Part shown: positions 1 to 6,483 of the stretch, in pieces | Position numbering within the stretch: the stretch's first letter is position 1 | Layout of the letters: each line of letters starts with the position of its first letter | DNA from: Flavobacteriales bacterium | Lineage (GTDB): Bacteria > Bacteroidota > Bacteroidia > Flavobacteriales_F > PHOS-HE28 | Assembly: GCA_020854015.1 (NCBI GenBank) | Contig: JADZGG010000395.1 | Location: 1-10,583 of the forward strand | Direction: 5' to 3' | Length of the DNA: 10,583 bases | Notes under the pieces: model-generated | Told to the model about the DNA's origin: nothing | Databases searched by the model: none | Seen by the model: the letters and a program-made list of their open reading frames with translations, nothing else | Position numbers and translations under genes: made by a program

Positions 1-1707
1 CGCCTCAAGACCCGCTTTGCCACCGTGCAGTTCGATCAGTCGATCCACATCCTGGGGCACGAAGAGGCTGTACTGCCAAGCATTGGCGTCCGTGAAGTTG
101 AAGTTCACCTCAAAGGGGTCGAAGCCGGCCACGAAGCCACCGTTCCTGCGGGCCCTGAAGAAACCGGTGGTCGGGTCGTAGAGGTTCTCGTAACTCCTGG
201 ACCTTGTCCAGAAGGAGGGTGTCGTGTCAAGTTTCGCGCCTCGACCAAGCTCCGACTTCAAGCTTGAGATGCAAGCATCGTCGTAAGCATACTCCAAGGT
301 CTTGCTCACGCTCTCGCTCTGATCTTCGCTGCTGATGAAGCCTTTGGTGCGGTAGGCCTGTAACCCAGGTACATTGCGTAGTGCCCCTGACCGCATGGCC
401 TCCAAGGCCAGGTTCACATCGAAACCCCGGATTCCCTTCTGGTAGGCGTCGGCGATCACGCTTACGCTGTGGTAGCCGATCATGCAGTCCGTTTCGTTGC
501 CCCAAAGCTCCCAGACCGGCAACCGCCCGCCTTGCTGGTAGTGCAGTAGGAAGGTCTTGATCCAGTCCGCCGTCATGTCCGGTTCCAGGATCGTCATCAA
601 CGGGTGCAGGCCACGGAAGGTGTCCCATAGGCTGAAGACCGTGTACACGTTGTGGTCCGCATGGTGCACCTGCCCGTCCATGCCCCGGTAGTTGCCATCC
701 ACGTCGTTGAAGATGTAGGGTGCCACGTACGTATGGTAGAGAGCGCTGTAGAAGATGCGTTGCTGCTCGCGTGTGCCGCCGGTCACTTCGATCTTGCCGA
801 GCTTGGCGTTCCACTTCTCCTCGGCCTGCTTGCGCACCGTGTCGAAGTCCCACCCCGGAACCTCAGCATCCAGGTTCGCACGGGCACCTTCAATGCTCAC
901 CGCACTGATGCCGACCTTGACGATGAGGGGATTGTCGAGCTTTCCGAACCAAAGGCTTGCGTGCACGGCGTTGGTGTCGGTGATCACGAGGTTCTGTTCT
1001 GACCAGGGTTGACTGAAGCGGATGCAGAAAAAGAGACGTTGATCTTTTGCCCAAGAGGAGGAACGGCGCTCTCCAACGATCTCATTCTGGTCCAGTGGCG
1101 ATTCCTTGGGCAGCGGTGAGATGGTTGCACGGATGAGCTTATCGCGATGTGCGAGGTCGAGCCCGATCCAGCCGTCGTTGCTTTTGTCGAAGGTGTAGCG
1201 ATGCACTCCGCAGCGCTCTGTGGCCGTGAGCTCCGCCGTGACCGCAGCGTCGTCGAGGCGAACGCGGTAGTAGCCCGCGTGTGCGAGTTCGCTCGCATGA
1301 TCGAACCGGGACCGATCGGGCACGAAGCTACCATCGTAGGGATGCGAGAAGGGCATCAGCAACACATCGCACAGGTCCGCCACTCCTGTACCGCTCAGGT
1401 GCGTGTGGCTGAAGCCGTAGATGATGCTGTCGCTGTAATGGTAGCCCCCGCAGCCGTCCCAGTCCATCATCCCATCGGGACGTGTGTCAGGGCTCAACTG
1501 CACCAAGCCGTTCGGCACACAGGCGCCAGGGAAGGTGTGGCCATGTCCGCCTGTACCGATGAAGGGATTGACGAGGTCACGGGCGCGATCGATCGCCTGC
1601 GCGTTCGCATCAAGAGCTGTGGTTACGACCAGCGCGGTAACCAGCACCTGTAGCGTCGACCCACAAGGTCGACCCGCACGACAATAGATCAAGGATAGGG
1701 TTCGCAT
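1..1707 (-). CDS. GH92 family alpha-mannosidase, exported, C-terminus cut by window edge
   Basis: This is the N-terminal 569 codons of a glycoside hydrolase family 92 enzyme, a family of calcium-dependent exo-alpha-mannosidases that trim mannose from N-glycans or mannans. The frame is open from the ATG at 1707 to base 1. Family hallmarks I can read are NPFIGTGGHGHTFPGA (residues 47-62), YGFSHTHLSGTG (97-108), SLWDTFRGLHPL (359-370), GNETDCMIGYH (403-413), SSEDQSESVSKTLEYAYDD (459-477) and TDANAWQYSLFVPQD (539-553). The first 37 residues look like a Sec signal peptide, with a hydrophobic stretch at about 19-32 and ANA before a likely cleavage site; no lipobox is seen. Known family members have about 750 residues, so roughly 180-200 residues, including expected catalytic aspartates, lie outside the window. 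Residue 540 is Asp where I recall the family having the general-acid Glu. The gene starts 34 bases after the kinase stop and is probably the third gene of the permease operon. Family assignment is sure; linkage specificity cannot be told. Confidence 0.95.
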   Translation of the reverse strand, partial: MRTLSLIYCRAGRPCGSTLQVLVTALVVTTALDANAQAIDRARDLVNPFIGTGGHGHTFPGACVPNGLVQLSPDTRPDGMMDWDGCGGYHYSDSIIYGFSHTHLSGTGVADLCDVLLMPFSHPYDGSFVPDRSRFDHASELAHAGYYRVRLDDAAVTAELTATERCGVHRYTFDKSNDGWIGLDLAHRDKLIRATISPLPKESPLDQNEIVGERRSSSWAKDQRLFFCIRFSQPWSEQNLVITDTNAVHASLWFGKLDNPLIVKVGISAVSIEGARANLDAEVPGWDFDTVRKQAEEKWNAKLGKIEVTGGTREQQRIFYSALYHTYVAPYIFNDVDGNYRGMDGQVHHADHNVYTVFSLWDTFRGLHPLMTILEPDMTADWIKTFLLHYQQGGRLPVWELWGNETDCMIGYHSVSVIADAYQKGIRGFDVNLALEAMRSGALRNVPGLQAYRTKGFISSEDQSESVSKTLEYAYDDACISSLKSELGRGAKLDTTPSFWTRSRSYENLYDPTTGFFRARRNGGFVAGFDPFEVNFNFTDANAWQYSLFVPQDVDRLIELHGGKAGLEA

Positions 1708-1741
1708 GTCCCCAAACCTAGCCCACAGCGCGGAATGGCAC

Positions 1742-2659
1742 CTATTGTTCGGTCAACGCCGCAGCCCCCAGGATCCCCGCATCATCCTCCGGCAGGGCGC
1801 TGAGCAACAGTTCCACCTTGCCATGGTAGATGTAGAACAGGTCCTCTTCGAACCGTCGTTTCAATGGCCCCATCAGCAGGTCACCGTTGCGCGCGATGCC
1901 GCCGAAAAGAACGATGCGCTTCGGTACGGTCATGGCCACCGCGTTCACCAAACCCACGCTGAGCCAGCGCGCGGTATCCCGGAAGGTCTGGATCGCGGCG
2001 TCTTCGCCTTTGCGTGCTTGTTCGGCGATAGGTAGCACGCCTTCTGCTTTCAGCGGTTCGGAGCTGTCGGCCAAGTCCAGGTAGGTCTGTCGCATGCCGC
2101 GGATGCTTACGTAGGTCTCCAAACAGCCTTTGCGACCGCAAGTGCACATGCGGCCATCGATCACCAGGGTGGTGTGCCCTAGTTCGCCGGCATTGCCATA
2201 CGGTCCCAATAGCAGCTTCCCATCCACGATGATACCGCTGCCGAGCCCTGTGCCCAGCGTTACGACGAGCAGGTCGTTGCAACCTTGTCCAGCCCCGTAT
2301 TTCCATTCGCCCAGCGCGGCGGCGTTGGCATCGTTCCCCAGGGCACAAGGCACACCGATCCGATCCTGAAGCATGCGGGCCAGCGGCACGTCGCTCTTCC
2401 AGGGCAGGTTCGGCGCCCGGTCGATGCTGGCGGTGAAGGGATTCCCGTTGGGAACACCGATGCCACAGGCCGTAACGGCACCGTGCTCCTCGCACAGACC
2501 CTTCAGTGCGCTGATGATCGCTGCAGCGAAGGCGGAGCCTGGTGGAATGCCGGGCGCATCCTCACCGACGGTAGGAATGCGTTTGGTGGCGATGACCTTC
2601 CCGTCCCGCACGAGACCGATCTTCGTGCTGGTGCCCCCGATGTCGATGCCTGCGATCAT
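1742..2659 (-). CDS. ROK family sugar kinase
   Basis: This 305-residue protein belongs to the ROK family and probably phosphorylates a hexose or N-acetylhexosamine at C6 with ATP in the cytoplasm. Visible motifs are the phosphate-binding DIGGTSTKIG (6-15), GNDANAAALGEW (108-119) with the expected catalytic base Asp110, LGTGLGSGII (135-144), GELGH (158-162) with the sugar-contacting Glu and His, the zinc-binding CTCGRKGCLE (172-181), and a second adenosine-side glycine motif around FGG (252-254). Length is typical. The ATG at 2659 is chosen because the protein then opens directly with the beta strand before DIGGT, and because it overlaps the permease stop by four bases (ATGA). The frame stays open upstream to 2896 but that part lies inside the permease gene. 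There is no N-terminal HTH domain, so it is a kinase and not a ROK repressor. Family members accept glucose, mannose, fructose or GlcNAc; next to a mannosidase and a GlcNAc-Asn hydrolase, mannose or GlcNAc is a reasonable inference. Confidence 0.93.
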   Translation of the reverse strand: MIAGIDIGGTSTKIGLVRDGKVIATKRIPTVGEDAPGIPPGSAFAAAIISALKGLCEEHGAVTACGIGVPNGNPFTASIDRAPNLPWKSDVPLARMLQDRIGVPCALGNDANAAALGEWKYGAGQGCNDLLVVTLGTGLGSGIIVDGKLLLGPYGNAGELGHTTLVIDGRMCTCGRKGCLETYVSIRGMRQTYLDLADSSEPLKAEGVLPIAEQARKGEDAAIQTFRDTARWLSVGLVNAVAMTVPKRIVLFGGIARNGDLLMGPLKRRFEEDLFYIYHGKVELLLSALPEDDAGILGAAALTEQ

Positions 2660-4038
2660 GATTGTTGGGAGCGGTTGTAGCCGTACCAGGCCAGGTAAGC
2701 GTAACAAAGCACCGGGAGCAGGAAGGAGACCTGTAGGCCAGCGTCCTTGTTGGTCTCCGTGCCCAAGACGTCGGCCACCAATCCTTGGAGGAAGGGGAGG
2801 AGCGCCCCGCCCACGATCATCATCACTAGGAGCGAAGAGCCCTGGCCGGCCTCCTTGCCCAGTCCGTGGATGCCGAGCGTGAAGATGTTGCTCCACATGA
2901 TCGAATTAAAGAGACCGATGGCCACCAAAGCCCACATGGCCCAGGCACCGTTCAAGACCACTGCGGTGATCAGCAGTGCGGCCGCGATCGATGCGAACAA
3001 GGCCAGGGTATAGGCCGGGCGACGACCCGCCACCATGAACGCGGCCATGTTCACGAAGATGAGCACGCACATCGGCCACAGGTGCTCGATCCCCAGCCCA
3101 CCACCCGCTGCGTTGATCACGAGGATCAGTACGAACAGTAGGAAGGCCAGACCGGGAAGCATCAGCATCATCCGCCGCTGCGGCATCCGGTCGTTGAGGG
3201 CAAGAGCGCCCAGGAAACGGCCCACCATGGCGCCTCCCCAATACAGGCTCAGGTAATTCTTGGCCGCCTTTTCGGGGAGGCCCATCACTTCGGGCAGTTT
3301 CAGGAAGCTGATGATCAGGCTGCCGATGGTGACCTCGGCACCGACATAACAGAAGATGGCGATCATCGCCAGTCGCAGCGACCGATGTCGCAGGGCGTTC
3401 CCCTTGGTCAATTCCTCCCGTGGTGGCTCCGGCAGCGCGGAGAAATGGACCCATACGGCGAGCAGAAGGAACAGGACCGCGTAGAAGGCATACGGATAGC
3501 GGATGGCCGCTGATCCTTTGAAATGCTCAAAGACCAACCAACCGCCGATCAAGGGTGCCAATGTCGTCCCCAACGAGTTGAAGGCCTGCGCCAGGTTCAG
3601 CCGGCTACTAGCTCCTTCCGCGCTGCCAATGATGGCGACGAAGGGATTGGCGGCGATCTGCAGTAGGGTGAAGCCCAGGCCCAGCATGAACAAAGCGAGG
3701 AGGAAACCTGAGTATGATTGGCTGTACGAAGCCGGAATGAACATCAGGCAGGCCGTCGCGGACAACAGAAGACCACCCACCGCCGAACGCTTATAGCCGA
3801 ACCGCTGGATCGGATCCCGCCCGGTGATCGATCTGAAGTAGTACAGCAGGGACCCCATGAAATAGGCCCCGAAGAAGCAGAACTGCACCAGAAGGCTCTG
3901 CCGGTAGTTGAGCTGGAAAACCTCCTTCCAATGGGGCACCAGCACATCGTTCATCACCGTGAGGAAACCCCACATGAAGAAGAGCGAGGTGAGGACGGTC
4001 ATTGGCCAAGCGATGGCCCGGCCTGTTGGTGTGGTCAT
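2656..4038 (-). CDS. FHS-family (FucP/GluP-like) sugar MFS transporter
   Basis: This is an inner-membrane permease of about 460 residues with 12 likely membrane helices, of the fucose-galactose-glucose:H+ symporter branch of the major facilitator superfamily. The first helix carries FFMWGFLTVMNDVLVPHW (22-39 counted from the GTG at 4044), in which Asp33 matches Asp46 of E. coli FucP. Helix 4 has LLQIAANPF (127-135), where Gln129 stands at the place of FucP Glu135, followed by RLNLAQAFNSLGT (148-160), a strong family signature. It should bring monosaccharides freed by the neighbouring mannosidase into the cell. Two starts are possible: GTG at 4044, which has AAGGA nine bases upstream, and ATG at 4038, two codons in. 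I list the ATG because ATG is commoner and Shine-Dalgarno sites are weak guides in this group. The stop overlaps the kinase start (ATGA at 2656-2659), so the two are probably translationally coupled. The substrate (mannose, glucose, galactose or GlcNAc) is not set by sequence alone. Confidence 0.93.
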   Translation of the reverse strand: MTTPTGRAIAWPMTVLTSLFFMWGFLTVMNDVLVPHWKEVFQLNYRQSLLVQFCFFGAYFMGSLLYYFRSITGRDPIQRFGYKRSAVGGLLLSATACLMFIPASYSQSYSGFLLALFMLGLGFTLLQIAANPFVAIIGSAEGASSRLNLAQAFNSLGTTLAPLIGGWLVFEHFKGSAAIRYPYAFYAVLFLLLAVWVHFSALPEPPREELTKGNALRHRSLRLAMIAIFCYVGAEVTIGSLIISFLKLPEVMGLPEKAAKNYLSLYWGGAMVGRFLGALALNDRMPQRRMMLMLPGLAFLLFVLILVINAAGGGLGIEHLWPMCVLIFVNMAAFMVAGRRPAYTLALFASIAAALLITAVVLNGAWAMWALVAIGLFNSIMWSNIFTLGIHGLGKEAGQGSSLLVMMIVGGALLPFLQGLVADVLGTETNKDAGLQVSFLLPVLCYAYLAWYGYNRSQQS

Positions 4039-4083
4039 GCGCACAAAATAGGATCCTTCGCTGTTACGAGCGCGACAGCGATG

Positions 4084-4091
4084 TACGTTTG
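4084..4091 (+). promoter_or_regulatory. Bacteroidota-type -7 element (TACGTTTG) of the asparaginase gene
   Basis: TACGTTTG matches the Bacteroidota housekeeping -7 consensus TAnnTTTG at every fixed position and ends 15 bases before the ATG at 4107. Transcription would begin about ten bases before the ATG. I see no good -33 TTG: the nearest candidates are TTA at 4064-4066 and TTC at 4057-4059. The assignment rests on motif and position only. Confidence 0.5.
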
Positions 4092-4106
4092 ACGCGATTT
4101 ACCACC

Positions 4107-5111
4107 ATGACCGATCGCCGACAGTTCCTCAAGTGGAGCGCCCTGGGCACTGCCGCGTTGGCCGCTGGCTGCGGATCCACTGCACAATCCGAGGTAGAGA
4201 GCACTGTTCCTCCGAGCAGGGCTCTTCCCGTGAAAGGACCGGTGGTGCTCAGCACCTGGGACCACGGATTGGCGGCCAATGCCAAAGCTTGGGAAGTGCT
4301 GAATGCCGGTGGCTCTGTGCTGGATGCTGTGGAGTCCGGAGTGGCCGTGGTGGAAAGCGATATGTCCAACCGAAGCGTTGGTCTGGGTGGCATGCCTGAC
4401 CGCGACGGGATCGTAACGTTGGACGCCTGCATTCAGGATCATGAGGGCAGGGCAGGGGCCGTGGCCTTTCTTGAAGAGATCGAACATCCCATCAGCGTGG
4501 CACGGGCCATCATGGAGCGCACACCGCACGTCATGCTGGTCGGTGAGGGTGCCCAACATTGGGCGCTGGAGAACGGCTTCACGAAGAAGAACGTTCCCAT
4601 GGACGGGGCTGTGCGCAAGCAATGGGAGGATTGGAAGAAGGAGCAGCGCTATTGGCCCGCACCCAATGTGGAGAACCACGACACGATCGGCTTGATCGCT
4701 GTGGATGGTAGTGGGCACATGGCAGGCAGCTGTACCACCAGTGGAATGGCCTTCAAGGTGCATGGCCGGGTAGGGGATTCCCCCATCATCGGCGGTGGTC
4801 TGTTCGTTGACGGCGATGTTGGAGCTGCTTGCGCCACGGGCACCGGCGAACTCGTTATCCGCATTGCCGGCAGCCATACGGTCGTGGAACTGATGCGCCA
4901 TGGGGTGGAGCCTGAAGAGGCATGCCGCCAGGCGGTCCAACGGATCCTGGCCAAGAACCCCGGATTGAAGGATACCCAGGTGGGCTTTCTCGCCTTGCGC
5001 AAGGATGGCGCCTATGGTGCCTGCAGCGTTGTGAAGGGTTTTACCTATGCCCTGCACACTTCCGAAGGGAACAGCCTGCATGAGGCGACTTTCCTGAGCT
5101 CCACACCCTAG
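4107..5111 (+). CDS. N4-(beta-N-acetylglucosaminyl)-L-asparaginase, Tat-exported lipoprotein
   Basis: This 334-residue protein is an Ntn hydrolase of the aspartylglucosaminidase (glycosylasparaginase) family, which cleaves the GlcNAc-Asn link left after glycoprotein breakdown. The precursor self-cleaves before a threonine that becomes the nucleophile: here HDTIG (191-195), Thr193. Spacing to Thr211, Arg221, Asp224 and Gly245 equals that of Thr170, Arg180, Asp183 and Gly204 after Thr152 in the Elizabethkingia (Flavobacterium) meningosepticum enzyme, and STWDHG (49-54) supplies the matching N-terminal tryptophan. All key residues are therefore present. The N-terminus MTDRRQFLKWSALGTAALAA followed by GC combines a twin-arginine motif (Arg4-Arg5) with a lipobox (LAAGC, Cys22), so it is probably exported folded and lipid-anchored. 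The frame is open from 4002, but the ATG at 4107 starts the signal peptide. It is divergent from the permease operon with 68 bases between the two starts, and a TACGTTTG element lies 15 bases upstream. Confidence 0.95.
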   Translation: MTDRRQFLKWSALGTAALAAGCGSTAQSEVESTVPPSRALPVKGPVVLSTWDHGLAANAKAWEVLNAGGSVLDAVESGVAVVESDMSNRSVGLGGMPDRDGIVTLDACIQDHEGRAGAVAFLEEIEHPISVARAIMERTPHVMLVGEGAQHWALENGFTKKNVPMDGAVRKQWEDWKKEQRYWPAPNVENHDTIGLIAVDGSGHMAGSCTTSGMAFKVHGRVGDSPIIGGGLFVDGDVGAACATGTGELVIRIAGSHTVVELMRHGVEPEEACRQAVQRILAKNPGLKDTQVGFLALRKDGAYGACSVVKGFTYALHTSEGNSLHEATFLSSTP

Positions 5112-5139
5112 GCTTCCAAGATCCCGCCTCAGGCTGGCA

Positions 5140-5160
5140 CTGGACTTCATCGAAGTCCGG
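5140..5160 (+). terminator. Hairpin after the asparaginase gene, possible terminator
   Basis: GGACTTC (5142-5148) and GAAGTCC (5152-5158) pair perfectly around a three-base ATC loop, and the stem can grow by a T-G and a C-G pair at its base (5140-5160). It starts 29 bases after the asparaginase stop and is followed by a weak T-containing tail (ACTTAACTTT). It could end that transcript before the next gene on the same strand. The tail is poor for an intrinsic terminator, so confidence is moderate. Confidence 0.45.
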
Positions 5161-5163
5161 ACT

Positions 5164-5171
5164 TAACTTTA
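5164..5171 (+). promoter_or_regulatory. Possible -7 element (TAACTTTA) before the small secreted protein gene
   Basis: TAACTTTA fits TAnnTTTG with one mismatch at the last base and lies just after the hairpin and four bases before the ATG at 5176. If used, the transcript would be practically leaderless. No clear -33 element is visible, so this is only a candidate. Confidence 0.25.
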
Positions 5172-5175
5172 CAGC

Positions 5176-5517
5176 ATGAGAACGCGCAAGCTGCTCCTCG
5201 GTCTTTCCCTCTCACTCCTGTCAGCTCTGCCCGCAATGGCCGCTGCTCCGGGCTGTGGCCGGGAGACCAAGCTTCTGGTCTGCTGTTCCAAGAACTCCGC
5301 TCTGATCGACCTCAGCATCGTGAGCTGCCGTAAGATCGGCAATGTGGTGATCGAGGTGAAGGACAATGAAGGGCACACGCTTTACCGCGAAGAGGGCAAG
5401 GCCATGACGCCTGAGCTGATCCGACGGCTGGACAAAGGCACTTTCCCAAAAGGGGAACTCACCATGCTGGTGACGGGACGCGATTTCAGCATGACCCAGC
5501 GCTTCACCGTCGAGTGA
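5176..5517 (+). CDS. Small secreted protein with four cysteines, function unknown
   Basis: I do not recognise a named family for this 113-residue protein. It opens with a clear Sec signal peptide: MRTRK, a hydrophobic core at about 6-19, and likely cleavage after AMA or AAA (20-24). The mature part has four cysteines (27, 36, 37, 51), enough for two disulfides after export, with an adjacent Cys-Cys pair. Residues 56-113 alternate like short beta strands (NVVIEVKDNEGHTLY, then a charged turn, GELTMLVTG, and a final MTQRFTVE). This is the pattern of small Bacteroidota beta-sandwich domains such as DUF3244 or sorting-tail-like folds, but that is inference by pattern. It lies on the same strand as the asparaginase, 64 bases downstream beyond a hairpin, and converges with the anti-sigma gene with only nine bases between the stops. 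The signal peptide and codon pattern make it a convincing real gene. Confidence 0.82.
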   Translation: MRTRKLLLGLSLSLLSALPAMAAAPGCGRETKLLVCCSKNSALIDLSIVSCRKIGNVVIEVKDNEGHTLYREEGKAMTPELIRRLDKGTFPKGELTMLVTGRDFSMTQRFTVE

Positions 5518-5526
5518 GTCTTCTTC

Positions 5527-6483
5527 CTACCACGCTGCGCTGAGCAGTGCAATGGCCATTGGGTCTTCCGCAAGGCTGCGGCTGGATGCGCGCTCCCGGT
5601 CAGAGCCCGCCTTCGCACGCCTTTCTTCCATTTTCTTCTCCTTCGCTACAGCGGTCTGACGCGCTACCGTGCCGTCCGCGTTCGCCAGGCTCCAGTTGTT
5701 CACATAGCCGGAGTTCGTTGCGGTCGGGGCTGCCTGCGTGAATTTCACCGCGTCCTCGAACTGCACAGTGTCCGCATTGCGCATCCTGTCCGCGCTGGCC
5801 GCTACATCCTTACGCGCGTACACGACTTCTTCATCAGCTGCTGGTTCTGCGGAAGCAACTACGACGTCGTCAACTTCCTCCATGGCCGACCCAGTTGCAG
5901 GAGACTCCCTGCGTTCTTCTAGTAGCGTTCCTTGCGCGTCGTTCACCGTGTTTTGGAGCTGCTCATGCTGTGCAGCCAGTTCGTTCTTCGTGGTGGGCGC
6001 GGGGGCATCCACCGATGGTTCGTTGCCGATCGGTGCGATAGGCTTATTGGGTTCTGCTTGTTCGACCTTCTGGAGATCGGCGAGCTGGTCGGGGGCCTTA
6101 TCACCTGAACGGAACAGCCACACACCAGTAGTGATCACGGCGGCCAGACCGGCCAACGCGAGGGCGGGTCGCCACATGGCGGAGGCATCCTCCGGCATCA
6201 GCAGTGCGCCCACACTGTTCAACCAGACCCGCCACTGGGGCTTGCGCTGGTCGCGGAAAACCTGCATCACATGGGCCCGCACGGAAGGGTCGGCATCCAA
6301 AAGGTCCGGTTCCGGTTCCGAGCGTTGCACATGGTCCAACAACTTGCGCATGGCCTCGTATTCCTCCCTGCCACTGAGGTGGCGTAGCACATAGGCCCGC
6401 TCTTCCTCCAGCAGTTCGTCATACGAGCGCTCCATCAGCAGCTGCTCGATGTCCTCGGGGTCGTAATGTTCACGTCGTTCCAT
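5527..6483 (-). CDS. Probable anti-sigma factor, single-pass membrane protein
   Basis: This 318-residue protein follows an ECF sigma gene and overlaps its end by 14 bases, the usual place for the cognate anti-sigma factor. The N-terminal hundred residues are charged and helical, including EEERAYVLRHLSGREEYEAM (26-45), which resembles the start of Bacteroidota anti-sigma-like proteins where a helical region contacts sigma. One membrane helix follows at about 104-124 (WRPALALAGLAAVITTGVWLF). The remaining about 190 residues should lie in the periplasm and are rich in Ala, Glu, Pro and Asp with little predicted fold, ending in a basic stretch (KEKKMEERRAK) and ALLSAAW. There is no HxxxCxxC zinc motif and indeed no cysteine in the whole protein. 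Role is inferred from position and topology; a membrane protein of another role is possible. Translation is probably coupled to that of the sigma factor. Confidence 0.78.
   Translation of the reverse strand: MERREHYDPEDIEQLLMERSYDELLEEERAYVLRHLSGREEYEAMRKLLDHVQRSEPEPDLLDADPSVRAHVMQVFRDQRKPQWRVWLNSVGALLMPEDASAMWRPALALAGLAAVITTGVWLFRSGDKAPDQLADLQKVEQAEPNKPIAPIGNEPSVDAPAPTTKNELAAQHEQLQNTVNDAQGTLLEERRESPATGSAMEEVDDVVVASAEPAADEEVVYARKDVAASADRMRNADTVQFEDAVKFTQAAPTATNSGYVNNWSLANADGTVARQTAVAKEKKMEERRAKAGSDRERASSRSLAEDPMAIALLSAAW

Noticed and set aside
227..853. A 208-codon minus-strand open frame inside the GH92 gene
   Set aside because: It is in a different frame from the GH92 protein and is Arg/Gly/His-rich with no domain signature; the GH92 frame is open over the full stretch with many family motifs.
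2660..2896. N-terminal extension of the ROK kinase to an upstream ATG at 2896
   Set aside because: The extra 79 residues are Pro/Gly/Arg-rich and lie inside the permease gene; the ATG at 2659 overlaps the permease stop and gives the normal family N-terminus.
4039..4060. TATTTTG on the minus strand just before the permease start as a promoter -7 element
   Set aside because: It is one base short of TAnnTTTG and overlaps the possible GTG start codon, so it cannot serve a transcript that includes that start; not listed as a feature.
4035..5150. A 371-codon open frame on the minus strand antisense to the asparaginase gene
   Set aside because: It is a shadow frame in GC-rich coding DNA. Its translation has no recognisable domain or signal, while the plus-strand frame has every active-site residue of its family.
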